Part shown: positions 44,657 through 54,100 of the stretch, in pieces
Position numbering within the stretch: the first letter of the stretch is position 1
Layout of the letters: each line of letters opens with the position of its first letter
Source of the DNA: Candidatus Poribacteria bacterium
Lineage (GTDB): Bacteria > Poribacteria > WGA-4E > WGA-3G
Length of the DNA stretch: 64,000 nt
Reading direction: 5' to 3'
Assembly: GCA_022827885.1 (NCBI GenBank)
Contig: JAJEIP010000144.1
Location: 1 to 64,000 of the forward strand
Notes under the pieces: generated by a model
Database searches by the model: none
The model's input: only the letters and a program-made list of their open reading frames with translations
Told to the model about the DNA's origin: nothing
Translations under genes and position numbers: made by a program

Positions 44657-45129
44657 TGTTAGAATTTCCTTTCTTTAGAAGAATCGCGTGTGTCACGCGC
44701 CAATTGAAATGTGGTATTAGGAAATTATCACACAACCCCTCGATTGTGTCAAATTATTTTTTTACAGTAAAACCGAAAAAATAAGTGAGCATTTGTAGCA
44801 TAAACTGTATGAAGTTTCAGAAAATATTTCGGTAGTTTGATATTTTTCCCAAACCCGGTAGGTGCGGTTTCCCAACCGCACCGGGCATCGTTAGGAAATT
44901 ACTGAATTAAAATTAAAAAGTTAATCTTCATTAGTTCCGCACTCTGTGAAAAAAGTTGAAGAATTGTCGATGAGATGGGTTATTTATAAAAAAAATGAAA
45001 AAAAACTAACTTTTCTCAAGGGAATGCGTCTAAAGTAACGAACACGTCAATTGAATATTCAAAATTGTTGTTTAAAAAGTAAAAAAAGTAATATACACTT
45101 TCAATGTTTTCCTAAAAAAGGAGAAAATA
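44657..45129. other. 473-base intergenic region with REP-like hairpin copy 2 and the STAS promoter
   Basis: Contains TTTGTAGCATAAACTGTATG (44792-44811; a TTGTAGC-family half element), the GTGCGGTT hairpin element at 44852-44912 (arms 44861-44869 and 44874-44882), and the inverse of TAATGAAGATTAA near 44930. A/T-rich sequence follows. No coding region is seen. Confidence 0.7.
45068..45097 (+). promoter_or_regulatory. Likely promoter of the STAS gene
   Basis: TTGTTT (45068-45073), 18-nt spacer, TATACA (45092-45097), leader of about 26 nt with AGGAG 7-8 bases before the ATG. Confidence 0.5.
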
Positions 45130-45471
45130 ATGTCAACGCAAATTCGTCAACAAGGCAATGTAGCGATTTTAGAACCCAGTGGAAAATTGGTAGGAACCTC
45201 CGCATTAGAATTACGAGAGGTAATCGCCCCACAAATAGAGACTTACGACGAGCCACGTATCCTCATCAACTTCGAGAACGTCAATATGATCGACAGTTCA
45301 GGACTCGGTGCCCTCATGGAGGCACGTGCGATCGCAACCCGAAAGAACGGACGCATTGGTGTTATCCATGTCGGCAAACATATCAAAAACTTGGTCGTTC
45401 TGAGCCGTCTCGTGAGTATGTTTGAGCATTACGACGATGAAGACGCAGCGGTTTTAGGATTATCCGCATAG
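45130..45471 (+). CDS. STAS-domain anti-anti-sigma factor
   Basis: 113 aa, a single STAS domain of SpoIIAA/RsbV type. IRQQGNVAILEPSGKLVG opens it, and the phosphorylation motif is MIDSSGLGALMEA (S56/S57). In its dephosphorylated form such a protein binds a HATPase anti-sigma kinase and frees a sigma factor. No partner kinase or phosphatase gene is adjacent. It has its own promoter, a Shine-Dalgarno and a strong terminator, so it is a single-gene unit. Confidence 0.92.
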   Translation: MSTQIRQQGNVAILEPSGKLVGTSALELREVIAPQIETYDEPRILINFENVNMIDSSGLGALMEARAIATRKNGRIGVIHVGKHIKNLVVLSRLVSMFEHYDDEDAAVLGLSA

Positions 45472-45493
45472 AACGCAGCGTTCAACGTATGTC

Positions 45494-45526
45494 AAAAAAG
45501 GGGCTGGTTTTACCGGTCCCTTTTTT
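45494..45526 (+). terminator. Intrinsic terminator after the STAS gene
   Basis: AAAAAAGGGGCTGG and the matching ACCGGTCCCTTTTTT form a long stem with a TTTT-type loop and a T-run, 23 bases after the STAS stop. Confidence 0.9.
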
Positions 45527-45542
45527 ATTCAAGGTGCCAAAC

Positions 45543-47762
45543 ATGTCGATGGAAAAGTGGACAACGCTCCAAACCGAACAGATCCAACGCCTTTCCGAAA
45601 CCCTTGCGAAACGGGAACCCTCTGTGATCGGACAACTGGAACCGATCGCGGATTTTGAGGAACTCTTCACGTTTGACGAAGCACACCCGACACCGATCGA
45701 ATTCACGCCAGAATACCCTGCGTGGCGGTTGGAATCTGTCGCCGCACGGGTCATAGAGGCGGTCGCGATTGCAGCACACGAACCGCTTACGGAGTTGGGA
45801 TACCGCGAACTCGCACGTATCCTATCAGCACATGCTGAATATCTCTATACCTATCCAGACGGTGAACCGCGTCCGAGACTCGAAGCCGGCAGCGCACTGG
45901 CATTGGCAGGCAGCGTCTGTGCATCACTTCCGCAATCGGCACTCTGGCGACTTGCCGGATTTGGAAGGATTTCGGCGGTGTTGGCGGAGGTCGCACCGGT
46001 ACCGACGGATTCGCATCTCACCGAACCGATTGACGTTGCCTTCTCGCTGGCGAACGAGCGAAACCTTCCGATCTTGGCATCTGCGGTTACCGCCTATAAT
46101 ACCGTTCTTAAACGCAACTTCACGCCGCAGCGTCAATACAGTTTACCCTTCAGCGATAGCGACTTTTTTGAGGCTCTGAATTTAGATTTTCCGGGGATGG
46201 AAACCGTGAAAGCTGCCCTTTTTGGTGAGACTTGCGAGCCAAAACTTGCTGTTAGAAGTGGTGAAACTTGTGAGCCAAAACTTGCTGTTAAAAGTGTGGG
46301 TGATGTAGCCGCAGCCAAAACCGCATACACCGTCTTTCGGAGAGAATTTTTAGATGCACAGGTTGAACATAAATCAATCCCGCTAACAGACAGATCCGAT
46401 ACCTATACGACTGCGAAAACCTACCTCGAATGCCTGCTCCGATTGTCCATCCATCCCACACCGGCTATCACTGCGACGACAGAGATCGGTATTGCGACAC
46501 ACCTCTTTCCCGAATTCCCTGGAAGTGAACAACTGCGTCTCCTCGCGCTGCGTCGCTATAAATGGATAATGGAGGCGTTTTTTCATCCAGATGGCTTTCA
46601 CAAGGATCGGACACTCCGTTCCCACGTTGAGGCAATTGCTGACTGCACCAGATTCCTCCGTTTTCAATCCGATTCACAGACGGATGGCCTCCGAAAGTTG
46701 CTCGAAAAACTGGTAGAGACCTGTATCCATTTAAGCCAGCCCGATTGCTCGTTCCCGCCGCTCGGTCCGCTCCCTGCTCCGAACTTCGATGCCGTTGAAC
46801 TCTGCACGCTCGTCGATAGAGACTTCCAGCGTGAGGATTTTTCATCCACTGATACCACTTCACACGCCCTGCCTGAAACAGGCTGTTACGTCATGCGAGA
46901 CGGTTGGGAACCCGATGCCCAATACCTATTTTTCGATGCGCATCCATCTGAGAAACCGAGCCATACGGACACATCAACGCTTGTTTTACACGCCCACGGA
47001 CGACCCCTGACAACGAGCACCGTTGGTGTGCTTGAGACGACCCGATCGGAGCCTGATGCACTTAACACACGATGGATAACGACACCCGCATTCGATTTCG
47101 TTGAAAAGTGGGACGTTTCGACAGCAGCGCTCGGCAACGCGCAAGCCGTGCCAAAAACGACTGAAGTGCATCACAAACGCGCTATTTTCTATCTTAAAGG
47201 TGAATACTTCGTCCTGCACGATCTCGTTCTCGGTGCGGGTGCGTACACATTGGAGCAGGCATTTCGTCTCGATCGAAAGATTGCCCCTTATATCGTTTCC
47301 CAAGCAGGAAACATGCGGACACAGGACCCACACCATAGCAATTTGTTCATCGGTGCGGTGGGGACACCCGATCTCTCGGTAACATCGGGCGGGAACAGTA
47401 TTACGTATCGGAAACATCGGGAATCGCCAATGGTAGTGAACACAGTGCTGGTGCCGATGAAGCCTGAAGTGGAAGCGCGTCCGACGCTTTCCGTTATTGA
47501 GGTGCTTACCGATCCCGATGTTTTAGGGACAGGTTTCACCCTCCGGTTACCCAACGCGACGGATACATTCCTCATCTCTGATGATGGCTTGGCGGAGATG
47601 TCTACCGCAGACATTCGATTCATCGGTGAATTTCTCTTCTTACGGCGGGATGTCTCCGGTGCAGTCGTTCAATTCGTGATACTGAACGGTCAGTTTCTGC
47701 AGGTAGATGGGAGCATCCTTGCCGATTTGGACGAAACCCGCGAGAGTTATGTGGGGACGTAA
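45543..47762 (+). CDS. Heparinase II/III-like polysaccharide lyase-type protein
   Basis: 739 aa. Start placed at ATG 45543 (MSMEKWTTLQ); the in-frame extension upstream runs through the terminator and is rejected. There is no signal peptide. The N-terminal two-thirds is a helical (alpha/alpha toroid-like) region and the C-terminal third a beta-sheet domain typical of heparinase II/III or alginate lyases: GCYVMRDGWEPDAQYLFFDA, KPSHTDTSTLVLHAHGRPL, HHKRAIFYLKGEYFVLHDLV. The HTDTSTL-type histidine corresponds to the usual HxHxD segment. A tandem 12-residue duplication (GETCEPKLAVRS / GETCEPKLAVKS) sits near residue 230. Enzyme activity is inferred only. Confidence 0.75.
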   Translation: MSMEKWTTLQTEQIQRLSETLAKREPSVIGQLEPIADFEELFTFDEAHPTPIEFTPEYPAWRLESVAARVIEAVAIAAHEPLTELGYRELARILSAHAEYLYTYPDGEPRPRLEAGSALALAGSVCASLPQSALWRLAGFGRISAVLAEVAPVPTDSHLTEPIDVAFSLANERNLPILASAVTAYNTVLKRNFTPQRQYSLPFSDSDFFEALNLDFPGMETVKAALFGETCEPKLAVRSGETCEPKLAVKSVGDVAAAKTAYTVFRREFLDAQVEHKSIPLTDRSDTYTTAKTYLECLLRLSIHPTPAITATTEIGIATHLFPEFPGSEQLRLLALRRYKWIMEAFFHPDGFHKDRTLRSHVEAIADCTRFLRFQSDSQTDGLRKLLEKLVETCIHLSQPDCSFPPLGPLPAPNFDAVELCTLVDRDFQREDFSSTDTTSHALPETGCYVMRDGWEPDAQYLFFDAHPSEKPSHTDTSTLVLHAHGRPLTTSTVGVLETTRSEPDALNTRWITTPAFDFVEKWDVSTAALGNAQAVPKTTEVHHKRAIFYLKGEYFVLHDLVLGAGAYTLEQAFRLDRKIAPYIVSQAGNMRTQDPHHSNLFIGAVGTPDLSVTSGGNSITYRKHRESPMVVNTVLVPMKPEVEARPTLSVIEVLTDPDVLGTGFTLRLPNATDTFLISDDGLAEMSTADIRFIGEFLFLRRDVSGAVVQFVILNGQFLQVDGSILADLDETRESYVGT
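46224..46295 (+). repeat. Tandem 36-bp in-frame duplication
   Basis: Two copies of a 36-base unit starting GGTGARACTTGYGAGCCAAA (46224-46259 and 46260-46295), differing at three positions, add 2 x 12 residues to the heparinase-like protein. Confidence 0.85.
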
Positions 47763-47818
47763 ATTGGTTATCGGCTGTCAAATGTAATAGAGATTTCTTA
47801 TGTTCAAATTCGCCACGG

Positions 47819-49441
47819 TTATACCTCACTATCTGAAGGTCGTTCCTGCAGAACAGGAATCACATAACTCCGAATCGTTACATCGTCAATCGTCTCGGTT
47901 TCCACACGCAGCTCGGGATCGTGGCGGTGGTCAAAGACGACATAGTACCCTTCGGCTGCCCCTTCCAACTTGAGGTACGCCGCTAATTGCTGCTTTCCTG
48001 ATTGATAGCGTCTACTGCCTCTCCAAATCTTTGTCTCAACAATGTATTTTTGTTGGTTGTGAGTAATAAGGATGTCCATCCTACCACGCCCGGTTTGCAC
48101 CTCTATGTGCATGACCCCACCGATACGCCGAACAAAGTCGTCGAGATAGGCAAGCAAGAGGTGACGGCCTACCGATTCTTGCGGTGTATCTGGGACCCGC
48201 AAAATCCTGAATCCCGCACGCGCTATGAAGTCTTGGAAGTTATCAAGTAACGCCTCCATTTCAATGTGATCGGTAGATGTGAGATACTCACGAAACTCGT
48301 CGCCGGTATCTTCCGGGAAGTATTCTTGCTCTAACCCGTTTACGAGTGGTTTGAACGCTTGCAAAATACAATAGAGATAGATCGGATTGAGAATCTCACA
48401 CATACCGTCATCACTCCTTTTAATGACCCCATACGTGTTGAGTTCACTAATGACCTCATTGCGTAGATTGAAGTCTACGCCTTGGTCACGTTCCATGATG
48501 CGCATCAGCATACTCTCAAAACGTGGATTTCTGCGGATGTTAGTTGTCAGATGATCGATGTTGGTGTTACGTTCCTGCAGAAGTTTCGCATGCGCCATTG
48601 TAAAGTGTGGCATCGTAATCGGTTCGGTTTTAGGGATGTCTAACTCCTCTGTGAGAATCTGCGCGAATCGGTTGACGAGAACAGGTTGTCCGGCAGTCTG
48701 CTTCTGAATAGAGTCAACCACCTCTGAGGCAAACGCCTGACCCACTTCTTCGGTATATTGCCCAAGGAGTTCTCGCACCTGTTCAAGCGTGAAGTTCGGC
48801 AGGTTGAACTCGTCTTGGATATTGAAAGGGGAGATAGATCTGTCGTAGTTAAGTTGGGTGATACTCTTTACACCGACAATACCGACACTGTGCGGACAGC
48901 GCGAAGGAGAATTTGAGACGTAGATACGGCGGAGTGAATGCAGAAACCCTCTGACTGCCTCCTTGGGGATACCGTCAAACTCGTCTATGATGAGGATCAC
49001 GCGTTGGCCACCAAGAAAACTGGAGAAGCGTCTAAAGAATCTGCCCATCGAGAGATGATCGGTTATCTCTGTGTTCTCCAGAAATTCCGCCAACGCCTCA
49101 GAAAAGACTTCTCCGCGTCGCGCAAAAACATTTTCTATCTCTTCGCCAATATCTTCGTGAAGACTGCTATAAAAGACCGATGGCGTGCAGTCCTCATATA
49201 CCTCAAAATTCAGCGCAATTGGGAAGTATTCGGGTTCTTCGGCTGCGAACACATCTAAGGCGCGTTGGAAAAAAGTCGTCTTGCCGGTCTGCCTCGGGGC
49301 AAAGATGACAACATAGCGTCCCTCTTTGACGCGTATGATGAAATCGGTGAGTTCGGCAGCGCGGCTGACCACATAGTTTCTCTGTGGATGAACGGGACCT
49401 TGCGTTCCAAAGCGTCTCATTTCTCTCCTTTTGGCAGACAT
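47819..49441 (-). CDS. AAA-like ATPase with C-terminal PD-(D/E)XK nuclease-like domain
   Basis: 540 aa. Walker A is APRQTGKTT (48-56) and Walker B VILIIDEFDGI (148-158); SVGIVGVKSITQLNYDRSISPFNI follows as the sensor region and a winged-helix-like middle. The C-terminal 100 residues contain GRMDILITHNQQKYIVETKIWRG, a D-(x)n-ExK pattern of PD-(D/E)XK folds. Such AAA/DUF1703-type proteins are common near mobile elements and defence genes, but their function is uncharacterised. It is the first gene of a minus-strand pair with the DarT-DarG fusion upstream. No Shine-Dalgarno is obvious. Confidence 0.8.
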   Translation of the reverse strand: MSAKRREMRRFGTQGPVHPQRNYVVSRAAELTDFIIRVKEGRYVVIFAPRQTGKTTFFQRALDVFAAEEPEYFPIALNFEVYEDCTPSVFYSSLHEDIGEEIENVFARRGEVFSEALAEFLENTEITDHLSMGRFFRRFSSFLGGQRVILIIDEFDGIPKEAVRGFLHSLRRIYVSNSPSRCPHSVGIVGVKSITQLNYDRSISPFNIQDEFNLPNFTLEQVRELLGQYTEEVGQAFASEVVDSIQKQTAGQPVLVNRFAQILTEELDIPKTEPITMPHFTMAHAKLLQERNTNIDHLTTNIRRNPRFESMLMRIMERDQGVDFNLRNEVISELNTYGVIKRSDDGMCEILNPIYLYCILQAFKPLVNGLEQEYFPEDTGDEFREYLTSTDHIEMEALLDNFQDFIARAGFRILRVPDTPQESVGRHLLLAYLDDFVRRIGGVMHIEVQTGRGRMDILITHNQQKYIVETKIWRGSRRYQSGKQQLAAYLKLEGAAEGYYVVFDHRHDPELRVETETIDDVTIRSYVIPVLQERPSDSEV

Positions 49442-49474
49442 CCCTAATTTGAAAGGCGCGCTTACATTATATTT

Positions 49475-50644
49475 CTAAGATGTAAGGAGATGGGATTCAG
49501 CTAAATATTCCTGTGGTATTGTCCGTTCTCTTGGTAGATAAATTGCTACAGGAATACCGATACCGTGTAAGTATTGGCACATCAGGGGGCCCACATCTTT
49601 CCAGTCTAAGCCACCCAAACCGCACCCAAGTGCAGGCATTGCGAGGGATTTAATGTGCTGTGTTTGAAAGTTGCGTCGCACCCAGTCTAATCCACCTTCA
49701 ATGTCTTCTAAACGTGAGTTTTCTCTCCATTTCCGCTTCGTTGCGAAAAGCAGAAACCATTTCACAGCATTAGGCGTAGCAAGGTCGGTACCAAAATCTG
49801 CTAATTCTTCATCCAATGACCCTTCGCGCTTATAGAGATACGGTTTTGTTGCCGTGATACGCTTTGACCGACAGGCATCTTGATAGGCTACATAAACATC
49901 GGGAAATTGATACTTGGCTCGCGAAGCTAACCCTTTTCCCATTACACCTTGAAGATTGACACTGATTGTCAATGTCTGTAGTGTGGAAAAGAACATATCA
50001 CCCTCAATCACTGAAATATTGTCGCCAATTTTCGATCGGCTGTTCGGTTGGAAGAACATCTTGGGTTCTGGAATAACAGGGATCGAACGGTAGCCTACCA
50101 TGCCGGACAATCTTGATTGGGTTTTCTCGTCAGCAACATAAACTGAATTGATGAATTCCGGGCTAACGCTATTGGGGACCAAACATTCTGCCATGATTTT
50201 GCGCTTTGATCCGTCAAGCGTGTTCCACCATTCGTTCTGGACAATTTTCCATTGCTGTCTGAGTATTTTCAATCCGTTGGAGGGAAAGTAAAATTGGGTT
50301 GGCGCATTGGCGGCGTTGCCATCGGCGATAAAAACACCGGGAGTCTGTAAAATTTCTTTGGCAACACTTACAACAACTAAATCCTTAGCTCCGTTTTCAT
50401 GAACAACGCGATACATCATTGGATTACGGGGTTGAAAATAGAGGTTTGCATAACTCCATAGACTTTTTTGATCTGGAGTAATTTTTTCTTTTCTGCTGTT
50501 GACAATGTCTGCGTTGTAAATCCGCGTAGATTGGACCTTCTCCTGCTCGATCCTTTCGTGAGAAAGAATGCCCTTTTCAAGAATAGAAGGGAGATTGTTG
50601 ATATGTGTAATGTAATAGAGATTTCTGATGTCCAATTTTCGCAT
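49475..50644 (-). CDS. DarT-DarG fusion: DNA ADP-ribosyltransferase toxin joined to macrodomain antitoxin
   Basis: 389 aa in one uninterrupted frame. Residues 1-200 match DarT (DUF4433), which ADP-ribosylates thymidine in DNA: YYITHINNLPSILEKGILSH, R51 in NSRKEK, NPMMYRVV, and the catalytic-type glutamate E153 in AECLVP. Residues 206-375 match the DarG macrodomain, which removes the mark: VIEGDMFFSTLQTLTISVNL, QGVMGKGLASRAKYQFPDVY, FATKRKWRENSRLEDIEGGL with K303 at the position of the catalytic lysine of DarG, and ALGCGLGGLDW. Normally toxin and antitoxin are separate genes. AAGGTG lies 6 bases before the ATG. Lies beside a restriction-modification gene. Confidence 0.85.
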   Translation of the reverse strand: MRKLDIRNLYYITHINNLPSILEKGILSHERIEQEKVQSTRIYNADIVNSRKEKITPDQKSLWSYANLYFQPRNPMMYRVVHENGAKDLVVVSVAKEILQTPGVFIADGNAANAPTQFYFPSNGLKILRQQWKIVQNEWWNTLDGSKRKIMAECLVPNSVSPEFINSVYVADEKTQSRLSGMVGYRSIPVIPEPKMFFQPNSRSKIGDNISVIEGDMFFSTLQTLTISVNLQGVMGKGLASRAKYQFPDVYVAYQDACRSKRITATKPYLYKREGSLDEELADFGTDLATPNAVKWFLLFATKRKWRENSRLEDIEGGLDWVRRNFQTQHIKSLAMPALGCGLGGLDWKDVGPLMCQYLHGIGIPVAIYLPRERTIPQEYLAESHLLTS

Positions 50645-51125
50645 GGTTACACCTTATTCTAATTACAGATTCAACGTTAGGGCAGACAAGCTCACCCTCT
50701 ACAAACCTAATAGTATAGAATATCTATAGAATACCATATAGACAAGAAATTTGCGAGACGAAATATCGATACGCAGTTGTCAGCAGTCAGTAAACCCCCT
50801 ACATTGAATTATTTGTGTTTTCTTCGAGTTTCATGAGAATTTTCCTTAAAAATGTTACACTTGTGTAACATTTGGTTCGCAGTGGTGATCGGTAGAGAAC
50901 CCAGTGTTTGTAGTGATGTGATTCATCGCATCAATGCGTGAATTCCATCTATCATAACCTAAGTTGCCACTTGTAGCACAAACTTTCCAGTTTGTGCCTG
51001 TGGATGCGCAAACTAAAAGTTTACGCTACAAAACGTTTATGCATCATGACCCATTTCGATGAAAAACGCTATCTGTAAGTTTCCGAAAATCTCGTAAGTA
51101 GCAACTTGCGTTATCATAAAAAGTC
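50645..51125. other. Intergenic region between DarT-DarG and the RM gene with palindrome and MITE-like element
   Basis: Holds a perfect 24-base palindrome (50850-50873, AAATGTTACAC-TT-GTGTAACATTT), a CAGTTGTCAGCAGTCAGTAA heptamer array (50775-50794) and a double-hairpin element bounded by TTGTAGC and GCTACAA (50971-51035). No gene is seen. Confidence 0.7.
50971..51035. mobile_element. MITE-like double hairpin with TTGTAGC...GCTACAA ends
   Basis: 65 bases. GCACAAACTttccAGTTTGTGC forms a perfect hairpin; a second, GCGCAAACTaaaAGTTTACG with C, follows; the outer TTGTAGC and GCTACAA are inverted repeats. Single halves of it occur at 6789, 44792 and 58678. No transposase is encoded; mobility is inferred from dispersal. 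Confidence 0.6.
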
Positions 51126-51160
51126 TTGCATTTGAGAGGTAAAAGGGATATAATGCAGGT
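51126..51160 (+). promoter_or_regulatory. Consensus promoter placing transcription start at the RM ATG
   Basis: TTGCAT (51126-51131), 17-nt spacer, TATAAT (51149-51154), then GCAGGT and ATG. The six-base gap predicts a leaderless mRNA. GCAGGT could be taken as a weak Shine-Dalgarno, but it would be too close. Confidence 0.75.
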
Positions 51161-54100
51161 ATGAATTTCCAAACACGTTGCAACCGTTATCTACAGAATA
51201 TCCAACAAACACAAAGCACTTCAGCAGCGACCCCAGAACTCTCTCTATACCCACATCTCCAAGCGTTTCTTGAGGAGATTGCCGTTGCGCATTTCAATAG
51301 AGACACCGTCCGTTTCACACAGGAACCGAGACAGTTGGATCAGATCGGTAGACCCGACTTCATCGCGATGGACGGCTTGCTGCCTATCGGTTATATTGAG
51401 GCAGAAGCTTATGACAGAGACCTCGATGCACTCACAGGACACGCCAGAGAACAGAACGCCCGATTTATTGAGAACTTGGATAACTTTATCCTGACCAATT
51501 TCGTTGAATTCCGGTTGTATACGGACGGACAACGCCGCGCGACGGTAAACATTACGGACACACCCGAAAATTTAGCGGAGCTACTGGAACGGTTTCTGGA
51601 CGCTGGGGGTGTCCACATTGCGTCACCGGAGGCATTGGCGGGATACCTTGCCAGACGGACGCGGGAACTCCAGACACAGATTGCGACGACGCTCACCGAT
51701 GAAAATAGTAACACCCACGCCATGTTCTCGGCATTCAAGGAGACGCTCATCTCTACGCTGACCCCGGACGACTTTGCGGATATGTATGCCCAAACGCTCG
51801 CCTACGGATTGTTCGCGGCACGCTGCACACTCCCGAACGCGACGAACTTCTCACGGCACACCGCCGTCGAGGCACTTCCGAGATCAAACCCGTTCCTCGT
51901 GCAACTCTTTTATCACGTCGCTTCTCCGACCTTGGAGACGAACGTGACCTACATTCTGGACGACATCGCCTCGCTCCTGAAAAACGTTCCGACAGAGATG
52001 CTCCGCACGGCGTTTGCCACGAAGAATCATCTCGAAGATCCGGTTATCCATTTCTATGAGACGTTCCTCGCTGAATACGATCCGCAACGCCGCGTCGATC
52101 GGGGTGTCTACTATACACCGCCACAGGTTATCTCGTATATCGTTCGATCCGTGGACAGGCTGCTCAAAACGGAATTGAACAGACCAGAGGGTCTCGCCGA
52201 TGATAACACGCTCATTCTCGACCCGGCGACGGGGACTGGCAGTTTCCTGTTGACGGTGTTGGATCACATCCGAGAGTCGGTCACCGAAACTTATGGCACA
52301 GGAGAATGGAACCAGTATATCAACGCGGCGTTAGTGAAACGGATTTTCGGGTTTGAGTTGCTCGTCGCCCCATATACAATCGCGCATCTGAAGTTGAGTC
52401 TGTTCCTGCAAGCACAGGGGTGGCATGCCGATGAACGTCTCCGTATCTATCTCACGAATACCTTGGAACAACCCGCAGAAATGCAGCCATCGCTGCCGTT
52501 TGCAGAGTTTATTTCCGATGAGGCGAACGCGGCATTGTCGGTGAAACGGGACGAACCGCTCCTTGTTATCCTTGGTAATCCGCCCTATCCGCGCGATTCT
52601 GCGAATCCAAGCCGCGAAGGGAATAGGCTAACGTTTATCGGGGAACTCATTGAGGGCTATAAACAGGTAGATGGAGAACCGCTTGGCGAAACAAACCTAA
52701 AAGCACTTCAAGCCGATTATGTGAAGTTTATTCGGTGGGCACAGTGGCGAATTGATCGAAACGGTGAAGGTGTTATCGGCTACATTGTCAACAACAATTT
52801 CCTTGACGGATCTACCTCTCGTGGCATGCGCCAAAGTCTGTTAAATAGTTTCAACACTATCTACCACCTCAATCTACACGGAAGCAGCAGAATAATGGAA
52901 GTTATTCCTGAAGCGGAAAGAGATGAAAACGTCTTTGACATCATACAAGGGGTCTCTATTCTGTTGTGTATCAAAGAAAGGGATAATCCTGACCCGGCGA
53001 AGGTCTATTACGCGGATATGTGGGGAAGTCGAGAAGCGAAATACAATATTCTTTCGGAGACCGATGTCCAAACCACGGCGTGGCACGAACTACAACCAAC
53101 ATCACCCTACTATCTGTTTGTACCGCAATCTGTTGAACAAAGAACAGAATACGAGACAGGGTGGGAAATTACCAACATTTTTTCTAACAGTTCAATTGGT
53201 ATAGCAACTGCACGGGATACATTGACGCTTCATCAAACTGCTGAAAAACTACGCGAGACTGTAACCGATTTCGTTTCACTTTCTGTAAACGAGGCACAAA
53301 AAGAATATAATCTACGCAAGGATACCCGTGATTGGAAAGTCCATCTTGCACAAACTGACCTCCGTAACCATCCGGATACAGAGCGGCACATCGCGCCTAT
53401 TCACTATCGCCCCTTTGACACACGTTGGACCTACTACACTGGAAAGTCTCGAGGATTCCATTGTATGCCTCGTCCTGCAATTATGCCCCATCTCCGTAGA
53501 GAGAATCTTGCTCTTTGTGTCTGTCGTGTTGTCGCAAGTCCCACATGGCAACACACCTTGATAGCCGACCAAATTACCGAAAACCGTTATATCTCAAACA
53601 GAGGAAGCGAATCTGGACATGTTTTCCCACTCTACCTATATCCGAATCCAGATGAATTGGAATTCTCGACAGAACGTTCTCTCAATTTCAAACCCACGTT
53701 TCTCACCGATTTTTCAGAGGCGTTGGGACTTTCACAGGTTGAACCTTTTAACCTCCCTGACGGGGTCTCACCAGAGGAAATTCTCGCCTATATCTATGCC
53801 GTGCTATATAGTCCGACCTACCGCGAACGGTATTATGAGTTTCTGAAATACGATTTTCCGCGGACCCCGTTGCCACAAGATATTGAACAATTCCGAACAC
53901 TCGCAGCATTAGGGCAGCGTTTGATGGATTGCCATCTTTTGAAAGAATCGCGACCGGAGGTCGCTCCTACAAGGAGAGGGGCTCCAGCAGCGCATCGGTT
54001 TGAAGGTGAAGGCGACGGTGTTGTTGCACAGGTGCGATATTCGGACGGACAGGTTTGGATCAATCCGACCCAGTATTTCACGGCTGTCCCCCAGGAAGTA

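Noticed and set aside
45489..45542. N-terminal extension of the heparinase-like protein
   Set aside because: It runs through the rho-independent terminator of the STAS gene.
49475..50644. Separate DarT and DarG genes joined by a missed stop
   Set aside because: There is no stop, internal start with ribosome-binding site or frame change between the two domains; the linker of about ten residues is read continuously.
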